From NCBI GenBank assembly GCA_002633005.1, contig NMRA01000184.1, positions 236,328 through 300,327 on the forward strand: 64,000 bases of DNA, in the 5' to 3' direction. Made by a program: the position numbers and the translations under genes. The stretch comes from Phoronis australis (Eukaryota; Phoronida; Phoronidae). This document shows, piece by piece, positions 46,848-58,849 of this stretch (its first letter is position 1; each line of letters starts with the position of its first letter). The notes under the pieces were generated by a model that saw nothing but the letters and a program-made list of their open reading frames with translations, made no database searches and was not told the origin of the DNA.

Positions 46848-49109
46848 TACAACCCAGATATAATGCTTCGCGATTTCTGAGTTTGTCATTATTTCTTTGT
46901 AAAACATCTGTATCCGAAGCCCTCACTATCACATGGCCGATAGGGATGTTTGTGACTTGGAACGCAATCAACGTGTCCGCTTCGTCGTGGTCGCCTTGGA
47001 GATGGGCAGGTATTGTCACCATGATGGGCTGGTTATCGTCGGGAAAGAACTGGTAGCAGTCACCATCGTGGGAAACAAACAGGGTTTTCCCACCAAACAC
47101 ATACCAGTTCATTCTTAAACGCGGTGTTGCTAAGAAGTGTTTAAAAGCTCTGTCGCATAGGTTGATCAGGCCCTGTTATGGCATACATATGTTTCCGTTC
47201 ACTGTCCTTGATTGAGTTTTCAACACACTTGTCCCCGGGCAGACCACTGATAACACTGATACGTAAGTTGCGCCCTTTCTCATCTGTGAGATTACTGAAT
47301 GTAGAAGAAGTCCGCCATCAAAAACCCTCACGTAGGCTGTAGAAAGCCGCCATCTGTTATAGGTTCTGCCTGTCCGAGAGCAAGTTTTTTCAACAAAGCA
47401 GACTTTTCGGATTTCCGAGCCCTCTATCGCAGTGAGCCAGTGATAATGGATAAGGTGTGACTTGATGTGAGAGAAGTTTTCGGAGGTTTAAGTCTCGGCT
47501 ACAACTACGATTATGCGTATGAAGAAATCCTTGAGGCTCTCAGCGGTTGTCTCGTTTCTCTGTGATGCCGATGACTTGGCTTTCTTCTTCACGCTATCAG
47601 CAGCAAACTTTTGGACAGCTACACGTTTCACTGGTCGCAAAAACCTATTGCTGTCGTTTTCCCATTCGCGTTGGATTTTTCGCTCGCATCATGGCCTCGA
47701 ATCAACATATTGATCATGTAGTCTTCCGTTGTTTGGAATGCTCGGCTAACGTTAAGCTGCTGGCCCGCAAACGCAACCTCGAGCAGACTGCATCCCAACT
47801 GGCTGAGTTCAATGATGGCAGCCGACTGCTCGAAGCCGGTATTATTTATGGCCATGCTGCGAAGAGTCACAAGAAGAGCCGTGCCCGAGTGCTGTCGAAT
47901 CAAATGCTTACAGGCAACGTCAGCCCTGGAGTTCTGCGCCTTCTGCTGTCACGGGGATAGTCTGGGGAGGGGAATAATGCACCAGCATATCCCCAATGAT
48001 CCTGTCCGTGACAGGTATTACAGGTATTATGTTTGGAATGCTGCTTGGCCAGTCGCTACATCAACCAGACCAGGTGGAGCATCGTCCGTAAGCGGATTAC
48101 AGAAATTGTCAACTTTCACACTGAGTGATGCCATTTGTTCGTTTGAAAGACTGCACTGACTCTTTGCAGTCTCCCAGTGCAAATGTTTTATAAGTTCAGT
48201 TACAGCCATTGCCTTATGTGTCATAGAGAGGGAACATCGACGCATTGCATTCTCGGAGTTGCGGAAAGCCACTATCCCCCCATGCTCGATGCCGCATCCC
48301 GGTTTACGGACTGTTCCAACGAGAGGTCAACAGCCGATCTACTGAAGTTCGTCCTCGTACGTTGCACTGAGAATGCGCCGTTTTTCAGACCTTCGCGTAA
48401 TATTGGGTTTGGGAATTTCAACTTTTGGTAAAACAATGATCCCCATCTGGCGAAGTTTGGGCGGTTCAGGGCAAAGAATGCACCTAGCATTGTCGGGAAA
48501 ATATTGATACAGTCACTGACGTCATTGTCTTGACGCATCTCTGGAGTTCTCTGTGGGTGCAGTTTATGAGAAAGATGCAGATTGCCCAAAACTGAGCAGT
48601 TTTGCCAAATTTGTCATTTTAATTAAAATTACTGTGTGAAATTCAAGTATATAGTTGGCGCGCATACATAACACGGACAACAGCAAAAGTCTTCGTTTTC
48701 GCAGTTGCATCAAATGAAGAAGTGGATTTAGGTAAAATTCATCCGAAAACAGAGGGACATAGTTTAGACTGGTAAAATAAGACTATGAAAAATCGAAATT
48801 CATTCAAACACAATGTGCCAACCGTCACGGACGAGTTTTTACGTTTTGTTTTTAATATAGTGAATCATGTGGAGTATTACGCTGTTGTCGCATGGACTTG
48901 CGACGTCGCTCCAACTTCAGGCGCTATGTTTCTGGTTTTCATGCTCTGACGCAAACTTGCGGACAAAAATCTTTTACCTTGTGTAGTGACCTATGTCGTA
49001 CGGACTCACTGGCTTTATTGAAAATCGAAGTGCCTGGTTCCTCAATGTGGTGCTTAGTCAGCGCGAATGGGCTTTTGTTTCGACTCTTTATAATTTGTTT
49101 GACAGGGGC

Positions 49110-49918
49110 ACCCCATTGCTGAAATTGTTTGGCATCTAACTGTTGTGCCATGTGCAGTGATGCTGAACATCGTGCAACTGGTTTCAAATGGTTACCTGGT
49201 CGGTTGATCTCGCTCAACTCAGGTATTTGGAGGTGTCTAGAAGGGCTAACCCACCACTAGATTTGTATGCCATGTTTAGTCGTGATACCTGGGCTTACGG
49301 AGATTATTTTACAATTGGTTTTATGTGGTTACCGCACCTCTTGGATTGATCAAGCTCAATTTTCAAATCTTTTTGATAATCGTCTCGCAGGGGCAGCCCA
49401 CCACTGAAATTGTCTAGCATCTAACTATTGTGCCATGTGCAGTGATGCTGGACATCGTGCAACTGGATTCAAACACGTTACTTGGCGAGTTGATCCAGCT
49501 CAACTCGGGCATTTGGGCGCGTCTGGCGGGGCTAACCCACCAATAGATTTGTCTGGCAGTGTTTATTCGTGACACGTGGGCTCACGGTGAATATTTTACA
49601 ACTGGTTTCATGCGTTTACCTCTTGGCCCAGCTCAATATTTTTACCCTGTTTACAACCGTATGGCTGATACCGGTACTCCCCCCCACTGAAATTGTCTGG
49701 CAGTGACCAATTTTGATACTGTGGACTATATAGTAGGTATCGAAGGTTGTTTTAAATGATTACCAGAAAAGTTAATCAAGCTCAATTTTTGAGTAACATT
49801 TTTTGGCTCCCCTGACCACACCCACCAGGGCGCACCTGCCAGACGACCATTTATAAGCATGAGGATATCCGTAGAGCACTGTGGCACCAAAGAAAATTGG
49901 TTACCTTTTCATGACCAA
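49110..49918 (-). repeat. Right inverted arm of the 6.3 kb element
   Basis: Inverted counterpart of 43,632-44,400. It carries the subunit text GGGCTAACCCACCACTAGAT (49,239) and GGGCTAACCCACCAATAGAT (49,528) in tandem about 290 bp apart, and the arm tip ends in TTACCTTTTCATGACCAAAA (~49,903-49,922). Confidence 0.75.
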
Positions 49919-50831
49919 AAAATCTTTGGGATCCCAGTCCAATACCAAAGAAGTATTTAATACGGAGCTGTCTATCCTATCACGGAAGCCACGATGTCAA
50001 CACGACTTCATCCAAAGCTAACACGTTTCACTGGGATCGGTCATTGTGTGTGATCCTCCCAAATCCGTGCACACACCGGGGATGCCATTTGGCACTGCCT
50101 TTGCAGACGGCGGTTCGTTTACTATGCGTGAACTTGGAATCCTGCTTAATCTCAAGATCGCGTATGCGTGAACTTGAAACTGAATGTGCATTGGGGGCAA
50201 TCGACTAATTTTTTTGTTCTGTGTGTAGAATTTTAGTACTGGCCACACGATCACCCATTTTCTCCTGGTACGGAAACGTGTGTTGGAGGAATATGTGAAC
50301 GGTTAAATCAATAATTGCTTTGTGAATAAGATCGTCAATATAGTTGAAAAACGGTTGGTTAAAATTTACTTTGTTTTATCAACATGTAATGTGAATTACT
50401 GAAGTGAAAATTTTATCAACCTAAACGTGATTATTTGAGTGAACTTGTCAAGTTTTCAAGTTCAGGCATACGTGATCTTCTTCGTTGAGATAAAGCAGGA
50501 TTCCAAGTTCACTCACAGCAGTGGCACCGTCTTGAAAATTTGTCCGACCACCCAGGAATGGTACATTAAAGTTTTTTTCATTCTAGGCTCAACTATTCAG
50601 AAAACATAGGGGGTAACAAAGCAATTATCTTCTCAGCCACGACCATAAACTCCACATGTAAAAGTCAAAAATATTAAAACCAATCGATAACAGTGTTTCG
50701 GAGAATAGTGCATAAAGCATAACATCTGAAAGTTTCATATGAATAGTATTGGCCACTTCTGAGATACAATGTTGCAAAGTTGGTCGAATTTGGACATTTT
50801 TCTAGGGTGCTACATAACTTAAACTTCAAGG
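49919..50831. other. Intergenic region and 3' flank of the ankyrin/SOCS-box gene
   Basis: AT-rich. No gene or polyadenylation signal was recognised next to the stop codon at 50,832. Confidence 0.5.
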
Positions 50832-51810
50832 CTACACTTCATACAGCAATACATATCTAATCAAAACATCAGGAAGAGGTAGTTGTTTCACTTTTGCCTG
50901 CATTTTATGACCAACAGATCTCCGTACTACCTGGCGAGACAAATTCTTCAGACTTAATGGACTTCTCTGTCGTTCTTTTAACCAATTAATCAAAGTAAAC
51001 CAAGTTTCTTGCAAATAATCTGGCAAGTATTTGGATGCCGGCTCCAAATGTTTTATAATATTCTCAGCTGTCCTTAATATTGCCCGAGCCACAGGTTTCT
51101 TTTTTATTAGTGTGCCTTGTGACATTCTCACAATGGCATCCTGGTGCAATCCATGATCGAGAAGAAGTTCAATGCACTGTTGGTAGGAATAAATACTATG
51201 TGGTGTATTGAGTATGTGTACAGCGTTACCTTCAGCCAGGCTATACACTTTATATATTGGAACCCGCATGCACGATCGCTCATAAACACCATCTGCTCGA
51301 GCACCATGGTTGAGAAGAATTCTCACAAGGTCAGGAGACAGCATTCTGATAGCCCGTTCCAGAGGTAATGGATTTGCTGAAGAAAATGGTCCGTTTTCAC
51401 GTCCTGCCGAAAAAGACCAATGATTCACGTTGACTTTCGGGGCAGTTAAAAGCGCTTCCAACGTGGCCAGCACCAGTGAAAGGTCTCTGCACGCGGCAAA
51501 CTTATACGGTATCGCCATGAATTCCAGAAATGTCAGGCTAATTGGTGCAAATCCCAAAGTGGTCACAGCATTCACATCAGCCCCGTGGTGTAACAGCAGC
51601 TTCACCATGGGGAAGTCTTTATTGAAACATGCAATGTGGAGAGGTGTCCAGTTATCTTCAAGTGAAGCCGTGTTCACACTGGAGCCATGGTCCAGTAGTT
51701 TCTTGGTCACTGCGATGTTGCCAGCTCTCACTGCTGCAAGCACCTCAGACTCTGCTGTGGGTTGAGTTGTCACTTTCACGTGCTCGTTGCTCAGTAGAAT
51801 GTCCAGGATT
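50832..51810 (-). CDS. ASB-like last exon: ankyrin repeats and SOCS box
   Basis: 979 nt, entered in phase 2 after acceptor TGTATTTCAG (51,811), which completes Glu in HEILDILLSNEH. It contains ankyrin repeats with SVNTASLEDNWTPLHIAC and DVNAVTTLGFAP, a degenerate middle, and the SOCS box near the C-terminus. It ends YVLLYEV. Confidence 0.92.
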
Positions 51811-54800
51811 CTGAAATACAATTACTGCATATTTAAGGAGTGTAAATCGATTCCATGGCCCAATCTCTAACTTTTAGCTACAATCCCCTAAACCACAGTC
51901 CAAACCAGCAAAAAGCAAGCCCACATTACAAATTGCAAACCAGTGCACTCAAAATTCTCCCTCGTACCAAAAATAAACCATTACCTCACGGGGGACCAAA
52001 ACTCCAATCTCGGGGACCAGTCTAGGAAGGGAATCGGGTCCATGGGAATGGAGTCTGGTCAGCAACTGTCGACCACTATTGGCAAGTGTGGAGAGTTAAG
52101 GGGAGTGGCTATGGCTTATTCTTGGGAATGGCGTTAGGGACTGGTGCTTAGGGTGAGGTCATGGAATATCCTGTTTGTCATTACTTGTGTTGAAACCGAG
52201 GGTGCAACAATGACATTATGCAGGCTCCACTGTATTACAACATACTGCATGCTGAGAATAACTCTAACTGAATTTTATGATACAGTGATGCAAACGTACT
52301 CGTGATTTCCAAAGTAGGAAGCGATGTAAAGTGGTGACTCTCCCATCTCTGTCTTCAAGTTGATATCACAGCCACTGGACAGCAGCAGCTTAGAAACCTT
52401 GAAACCGAAGCACACAATATTATTAATCAATCATGAATTTCAGCTCACATGAACCCTCAAAGCTCATGGTCTTTTTAAATACAGGGGTATCCTACTTCAG
52501 TACAATGGTGTGAGATTAGACTCTGCACCCACCCCAGCGGTCTCAGGTAACACGTTACTGAATGTGCTGCTGTCATGTGTTCTGTATGCAAAAATGCCCG
52601 ACTCAGTTTTGGAAAAAGGAAATTTATCAAGCAAAATTGGTACTGGAAAATAAAAACCTCCAGAAATCACAAAAACAACACTGTAAGGTTATTGCCAATG
52701 AGGGCAGTAACAACTTTGTTTGTGATCGTGATGATGATGGTGATGTTTCTGGTGACAAGCAGTGAATGTCTAAAATCTGATTGCCTATTGAATGTCTTAG
52801 GAAAGTTGTGCCTGTCATTGGCATGTTGTCTTGCACCTGCGCACAGAATTTGAAAAAAAGTTGTAGAAATAATATTTTGAAATTTAATAACCTCTGCATC
52901 ATTAGACCCTTTCAAGTAAAGGAGCTAAAATAGTAGGATATTAGCAAATCAAACAAAAATGAAGATAATGCTGAGAATCAGTGTCATCTAGCTGCAGGAG
53001 AATACAAGTTGAATGAAAAAGTCAAAATTTAAGAAGACAAATGTACCTAATGATCCAATAAGAACACCATATGAACACAAAGTTTGTGATAGAAACTTAC
53101 TTGCATGAACTAATATAATAAAAAACTCCTTAATATGCATGGAGAGTTACTAATAAAGATACGGATGGAAATTTATACATAACTATCGTCACATCGTCTT
53201 TAACGAGACTTGTTTAAGACAAGGCATTCAGCTGAATTACACACATACCAATTACAGAAAAATTTGAAGTCTCCAGCTCAAAATTTCTGTTAGCACTGAA
53301 TACTGCTGTAAAATCAGACCCGTTTAACAGATCCAAACCCATACAGCGAACCCTTCTCTAGAGAAACTCGTAATGAAAAACCAACTCATATGAGCAGCAC
53401 ATGTCATATATTCTTCTAATGTAAATAGTTCTATCTCACAAGCAAAACCAAAATGAACTAGGAAAGGTCATTCACAACAAAAACGTTTCTCCAATGCAAA
53501 AAGTATCGTCGTGAATGGCAAGATAATATAGGAAAACACTTTTTAGCTAAAGTGGCTGCAAACTCACCTCCCATCACAAAATGGCATTTGACTTAGAACA
53601 CTTACTATTACATCTAGGTCTTAAACTGTTCCTTAGTCAAATTAGAAATGATTCCTGGGTTTGGGAAGAACTGATATCTAAGGCTCGGTAAGTTCACTTG
53701 TCTCGGTGGGTCACTTTATCTATCGAATATTTCAATTAGCACTCATTACAATTATCTTCAGAACACAACAGTTTCCAAATCCAGAAATTACTCTTGTCTA
53801 GTACTTAGCGTTAGGGCTGTCTTGTCTTGCACCACCTAACTTGCACATCAAAATCTCGCCAATTTAGGACACAATATGATGGACAAGTGAAACCCTATTT
53901 CCCCATGAATATATTTAGTAACAAAGTAATGCCTTTACAATGTTCAAGGTTTGTACCATAGATACCACCAGACAATATTTTGAAAATTTGCAGACATTCA
54001 CTATAATGTTGGAGGCCATTGAAAAATGTCATTTCACTCATTAAATATATTTATCTGAGCATATGGACCCGTCTTACTCCCGCCTTCCCCCCTCATTTTG
54101 GTCTATTCCATTATTCCTTTGTGTATAACTACACATCGTTTTACCAGCCTTCATCACGTGCCTCGAGTTTGGTCAGCTCTTGGCTCTCATAGGCTGATGA
54201 TTGTCACGTGCCCTTAGGCGTTTTTCTTTGTTATTGTAACCTTGCTTACAGTTCACCTTTGTTCCGGCCACATTGTCGTACTTATTAATTTTTCCCACCC
54301 TCTACCTCCCAGTTTTCGTCATTCTCCTGTACTATGCTTTTTTATTGTCCATCTTACCAGAGATTACCATTTTTATATTACTTATCTGTATTCATTACTA
54401 ATTGTATTAGTCATAATAAATGACCTTATATCGCCAACCTCGGTCTCCTTTTCATCTCTAGTAACGAGCTTGCGACGCACGTATCATTTATCTATTATTC
54501 GGGACTTATGTCGATCATAAGTGTAAAAACAATGGCTATTTTGGCGATTGTTCCAAATTTGGTGACACTTTACTGTATATCTGACATGTCTTAAGTAGTT
54601 TCAGCCACTCTTTCATTGACCTAAATTAAGCCACCAATACTATGGTAACTGATACACCTAAGCTGTGTTCAGACCAACTAAACCTGGTTGTAACTCTTTC
54701 TATAGTTGTAACTGTTATGTAATCGGTAGGTTCAGGTTCACACCAACAATTATAACTGTTGTAACTCTAATTTGTAGTTTCAGTCACCAGTGGTCAGTGC

Positions 54801-56046
54801 TTCTGTGTTCCATTATTGACAGCAGCGCCACCTACTGAGTTATAACTTTTGCAACTGTCATGCTCAATCAGACTTTAACAAGAGTTCAATATAGTCTCTG
54901 GCAAAACCACCCTTACAGAGGGTTAACCAGCACAGCTACTGTGCTTTCAAAAGCAGGTTCAAAGTGTTCAGAGTCAGGCTGAAAGTCAGTATAACATTGG
55001 TTTTAAAAGCTATAAACGCTTTGGCGTGAACAGGATACACATGAAAAAGTAGTTGTGTGTTTACGATATCAAAAGTGTCAACGGAAGATTTTTTTCGTGC
55101 TGCCATGACGGCATTTTCCCATTCGGTGACTTTGCAAGATGTAGAGGGTTGTGAGTGTGTGATAACATCTAGATTCTTTGTTAACTGCCAAGCACAGTCT
55201 TTTGTCAGGTATGACAACAGGCAGGCCAATTATCTACCAGGCTTATCACAGACCAAGTGTGAACACAGTCAAACCCAGAACGAGATTGGTACGTTCAAAA
55301 AGAATAGAGTGTCGTAATTTCGGTTGTAGTTTGCCGATTTTGAAGATTCAAAAACTAAACATGATCATTTGATGAGGATTTCAGAAATGCTATTAATTTA
55401 TGTTCCAATATGATATAACATATTAACTTTTATTTTTAACAGCCCAGTCAGGCCACTGATACAATCTTATTGGAGATTAGAGCAATTATCGAACAAAAGA
55501 AAGCTGGCCCTCCAACCATAAATGCCAGAATGAAGTTAATCAGTCGTGTAAGATATTGGCTACATGGGTCATCTTACCAACTTGTTGTTGGGTTATAGAA
55601 ATGAACAAGTTGGGAGCAACGGGAAAAACACCGTAATGCAAAGATCTAGCATTTAACCATGCATGAAGTGGCATGCCTCCATTACTCCTGAGGAATATGT
55701 CACACCAAACCAACTTTTTGTTAACATTACCAACCAATAATGGTGACACCAAATAAGTTGCCTCTTCAGTGACGCTGAAAAAAGGAGCAGACGGCCTGAT
55801 ATTAAGTCACAGTTAGGTAATGAGGCTATGGGGTCATGTATGCACTGGATGACCTCATGTGTCCGCTACCACTAACACTTACCTTCTTACAATCATTCTG
55901 GGCGATAGCTTGATGCAACGGTGGCAACAAGTGTAACTCTTCCAGCTCCCGGTTCATAAAAATATCATGGTGGATATTCTTATTGATGAGTTGCTGACCT
56001 CTCACACTTGGTAAATCCATGAGTTCTGTCGAGTTGAATGGCACAG
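50832..56046 (-). CDS. Ankyrin-repeat and SOCS-box protein (ASB-like), three exons found, 5' end unresolved
   Basis: ASB proteins use ankyrin repeats to bind substrates and a C-terminal SOCS box to recruit elongin B/C and Cul5 in ubiquitin ligases; this role is inferred from the family. Exons in transcript order: 55,883-56,046, 52,300-52,397, 50,832-51,810 (TAG at 50,832-50,834). Phases agree, giving about 413 codons. Ankyrin units are visible in LPPLHQAIAQNDCKK, GESPLYIASYFGNHE, NWTPLHIACFNKDFPMVKLL, VRILLNHGARADG and CIELLLDHG. The SOCS box is SLKNLSRQVVRRSVG followed by the Cul5-box-like LPLPDVLIRYVLL. The family's usual Cys in the first half is Ser here. The acceptor before 56,046 (ATTTTCAG, phase 1) shows that at least one more exon lies upstream. 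I cannot assign a numbered ASB paralogue. Confidence 0.88.
51811..52299 (-). other. ASB-like gene, last intron
   Basis: 489 nt; donor GTACGT at 52,299. No feature recognised. Confidence 0.8.
52300..52397 (-). CDS. ASB-like middle exon (one ankyrin repeat)
   Basis: 98 nt: VSKLLLSSGCDINLKTE followed by MGESPLYIASYFGNH plus two bases, a classic ankyrin helix-turn-helix. Acceptor CGGTTTCAAG at 52,398, donor GTACGT at 52,299. It joins DCKK of the preceding exon in phase 0. Confidence 0.9.
52398..55882 (-). other. ASB-like intron of 3.5 kb with repeat relics
   Basis: Donor GTAAGT at 55,882. It contains a GTTGTAACT-rich element-like segment at 54,660-55,270 (listed separately) and a C/T-rich stretch at ~54,070-54,500 sharing CTCGAGTTTGGTCAG with the region before the gag fragment at 62.65 kb. 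No further exon was found. Confidence 0.65.
54660..55270. mobile_element. Possible DNA-transposon relic with CTGTGTTCA-type ends
   Basis: CTGTGTTCAGACC at 54,663 is loosely mirrored by the inverted sequence around 55,255-55,268 (TGTGAACACAG). GTTGTAACT recurs several times at the left end. A 97-codon minus-strand frame (MAARKKSSVDTFDI inside) lies between. The class is uncertain, and the inverted ends are short enough to be chance. Confidence 0.3.
55883..56046 (-). CDS. ASB-like first identified exon
   Basis: 164 nt, entered in phase 1 after acceptor CATTTTCAG (56,047). It reads VPFNSTELMDLPSVRGQQ, then NRELEELHLLPPLHQAIAQ, leading into the first ankyrin repeat. Internal Met codons (e.g. in ELMDLPS) could start translation if this were the first coding exon, but the upstream acceptor argues against that. 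Confidence 0.85.
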
Positions 56047-58742
56047 CTGAAAATGAGCTCGAGCCAATGAATCACGTCATTCACAATCGCTAATTAAGTT
56101 ACTGCATAGCATATGCGACAGATGAGTAATCCTAAATACATTGATAGAGAACGTTTTGCCTTAAGAAACTGTTTGGTGTGCTCATTAATACTGTTTACAA
56201 GTGACTACAAATTTAGCATGTCTCTTACAATAGTAATGAAATTGAATAACCTTTTTTGAAACAAGGGTAAAATAGCGATAGAGAAATGGTGAGGCTTGGA
56301 AATTTAACATAGTGCAAACTATGACTTGGAATACTAGCTGTTTCATTTCTAATCAATACCAATTTACTTAATTAACCCTCTTAACTTACTCAGCTCAAGA
56401 TTAATGGAAAAGGCAAACTTCTGAGTAAACACGGCGACCTGTTTTGTTTCTCTCGTGACCAGTGCTGCAATGAAATCCTCGCTTACTAGTTCTCACATCA
56501 CACAGGAAATATTAACTAAGTATGAAATCTTACAGTTGGGTGTTTCATCCACCCACACAGCAAGAATTTGGGTCACTAAGCAGCATTGATCATTGGGTCA
56601 CTGAGCAGCATAGATCATGCTGGCGTCAGTGTTTGGCATTGCATGAAAAGATCCGTGCAGACTTATTTTCAATAATACTGAGAATCCAACATAGAGTTCA
56701 CTCTCCATTTATACCAAAGCCCCAAAAACTGACTTAGTAATGATGTCCAAACAGCATAAGAAAGGACAATCAGCATTTTTTTATAAGTCCACAAATACGC
56801 AGTAGATTTAGGGAACATAGTAATAAGACCTTATTTGGGACTGTTTCAAGCAACCGGGCACTGAATCCCACTGCCACTGCCAGGATTTCTGGACATTTTG
56901 ATACAATGTGTTAAACTGCAGTTACCAGTAACAGAAATTGGGAAAAATCCGTGCACTTTAAAAAGACAATTTAAGGCCAAGATTGTGCACAAAGGCAATT
57001 GTGTGCACGATATGTATAGTAAATGCAGACTGGCAATAGTATTGGGCAGAAATCATTTACCCTGTTCAGCTGCGCTGAGAACAGACTAACAATACTTCAT
57101 TGGTGACCGTGTAGTTATGAATAACGAGGAACACAAATTTTGCACTGAAAATTACCAGTAGTGTGTACAAAATGTTAAATGTTACAACACAATGCCACTA
57201 CAACAGTAACAAAGTGGTGAACTCCACTTGTTTCCGGCACTTCAGTTTCCATCATTCAATGAAAGCTGCAACCATCAAAGCAGGGATATGAGTAGGACAA
57301 GGGAAGAGGGGACGGCATTAAGTCAGACGTTACACAAGACAACAGTTTTTATCATGTGCTTTGAATCCTTGCCAAATGACCTGACGTGTACGTGTTCCAT
57401 TAGCCCGGAGGCTATTCTTGCAAGATCTCATGAACCTTGGCAAAGCATTGGCATGTAAGCAGAGCAATATCACCAGGCTTTTATTTCAAAGTTAAGTAGT
57501 ATCAGGACCCAGTTTGTTTTAGTTTGGAACACATCTCTCAGAATTGGCGGATTCTAATGAAACTTGCTTTATGTACTGTTTTCTAGTATGCTACTCAGGA
57601 ATTGTCGTGTTCCACTTTAGCAAGTGGGGCTACCAAAAATATTGTTAAAACATCAAAAGTTGCATAAAAATGATAAGAAAATTGATAATCTAGAGAACTG
57701 TAAGGAAATTCTTGAGATTTCATTTTGAACAACAGGTAAGGCAGTATACTATCAAACAAAATTTGATCACATTATAACCGTTGTTTGGCTGTGAATGTGC
57801 CCTTCTTTTTTTGTCAAATTTTAATACAGAAAGGCATGGTCATCATGCATGCTCATATCAAGGAAGTTTGCTGTATAAAGTCATATATCAAATTGTACAT
57901 GTTTTCTTCATTGTATCAGATGCCACAGTCAAGTTTGCACACTGCATGGCCACCGACTACTATCATATAGTCTGCCCCATTCCAAAAATTTGAGCTGGTC
58001 CTCTCCTAGCCAGCTTGCTATGTGGAGACTATTGTAAAACTACAGCTAGGTACCACTGTTTCTTGAGCTCTGTAAGCCCCAAAATTTCACACAGCCCAGA
58101 TAGTTCTGCTCGTCACCTCAACCGGTGGGGGTGCATGCAAAATCTGGGAGTCAACCAAGACTCACCTTGCCTGATGCAGCTGTTTAATTAACATCATTTT
58201 CTTGTATAATTCACTGCCTTTTGTAACAACAAAAAGGCTATTGTCATTTTGAAAACAAAATACTCGTTACATGCCATGCAAACGTGTCATTTCTTAATTT
58301 TTTGCAACATCGCTCAGGAGATGATGGCAGTTTCGCAACAGCAAAGTTTGTTCTGAAAATTGGTTTGCTGGTAAAATACGAAAAACCTTAACGAAATGAA
58401 ACCAGTTCTGATAGTTTGTTGAGATATGTATGCAACTTCGTGGAGGAAGAACAGTTCATTGAAAAATCAGCGAAAAAAGGAACTGGCCAATAAGTGACCC
58501 TACATATCATGGCGCCGAAAGCCAACACATAAGAACGCTCCACAACTTCAGCAGTATAATAACGGCAGAACGCTTATCTTTCCAACACCGCTATACAATT
58601 CAGTTGACGCAATGAAGAGTGTATTTTTGATCAAACTAATTTTTTTGCCACATTTTATTTGGCCATTTTTTACCCACATCAGCCGTGAGCACAAAGTTGT
58701 AAATTTATAGTACAAAACATTTAGAATAAAACTTCGCACCAA
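56047..58742 (-). other. Region upstream of the identified ASB-like exons (intron or 5' flank)
   Basis: Apart from the foldback copy at 56,638-56,858 I see no gene, exon or repeat. The missing 5' exon(s) of the ASB-like gene may lie here and be too short to recognise. Confidence 0.5.
56638..56858. mobile_element. Second copy of the ARID1-intron foldback family (right half)
   Basis: TTGCATGAAAAGATCC to TTATTTGGGACTGTTTCA matches 12,512-12,713 in the same orientation, with substitutions and small indels. It has lost the left half that the first copy carries. Confidence 0.75.
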
Positions 58743-58754
58743 AGCTAGTTCTTT

Positions 58755-58849
58755 ACTTACAGTGTAAAGTCTAAGGGATCAATGCAAAAATCGGACAGAT
58801 ACAGAGAGTCTGAACTTGGTGGTCCTTCTGGTTTTAAGAATATTTTCAT
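58755..58849 (-). CDS. Candidate 5' exon of the ASB-like gene (low confidence)
   Basis: On the minus strand an ATG (58,849) opens MKIFLKPEGPPSSDSLYLSD and then FCIDPLDFT, with a strong donor CACT|GTAAGT (near 58,755-58,760). It reads like a protein N-terminus. However, it leaves two bases, while the exon at 56,046 needs one, so the two cannot join directly. An intermediate exon is needed, or this exon belongs elsewhere. The ATG context is weak. Confidence 0.3.

Larger units (their letters stand above)
45048..48589 (-). pseudogene. Decayed transposon-borne protein with a FEN1/XPG-like (PIN-fold) nuclease signature
   Basis: Family-like pieces appear in order on the minus strand: NFARWGSLF and FSVQRTRTNFSRSAVDLSLE (48,589-48,272); after a frameshift, NSENAMRRCSLSMTHKAMA and CNPLTDDAPPGLVDVATG (48,272-48,027); KKKAKSSASQ (~47,590); HDEADTLIAF and VIVRASDTDVL (47,112-46,801 frame, 46,900-47,000); HAFTRCDYTSAFYR (~46,060-46,100); and a C-terminus LMPLWFEGSVLPDIL ending acidic at 45,048. 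EADT / SDTDVL / CDYTSAF match in order and spacing the acidic EAEA, DMD and GCDY motifs of FEN1-type nucleases. That parallel is my inference. Stops, frameshifts, a MITE and a duplication break the frame. Confidence 0.65.
43632..49918. mobile_element. ~6.3 kb DNA transposon-like element with ~0.8 kb inverted arms and a FEN1-like protein relic
   Basis: The left arm (~43,632-44,400) and the right arm (~49,110-49,918) are inverted copies at roughly 80% identity by eye. For example TTTTCTTTAGTGCCACAGTG at the left corresponds to the inverted CACTGTGGCACCAAAGAAAA at the right, and GGTGGGTGTGGTCAGGGGAG is exact in both. Each arm is built of tandem subunits of roughly 250-290 bp (e.g. 43,967 and 44,214 onward) with recurring GCCAGACG and CTGGCAG motifs. 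Between the arms lies a decayed protein gene on the minus strand (45,048-48,589). No target duplication was found, so the outer ends are approximate. Confidence 0.75.

Noticed and set aside
47547-47960. 137-codon plus-strand frame inside the 6.3 kb element
   Set aside because: The family-like pieces on both sides are on the minus strand in consistent order. This plus frame shows no motif and is treated as a shadow.
54070-54500. Solo LTR related to the gypsy-like element at 62.7 kb (shared CTCGAGTTTGGTCAG)
   Set aside because: Only a 15 bp match was seen. No TG...CA ends or target duplication could be identified.
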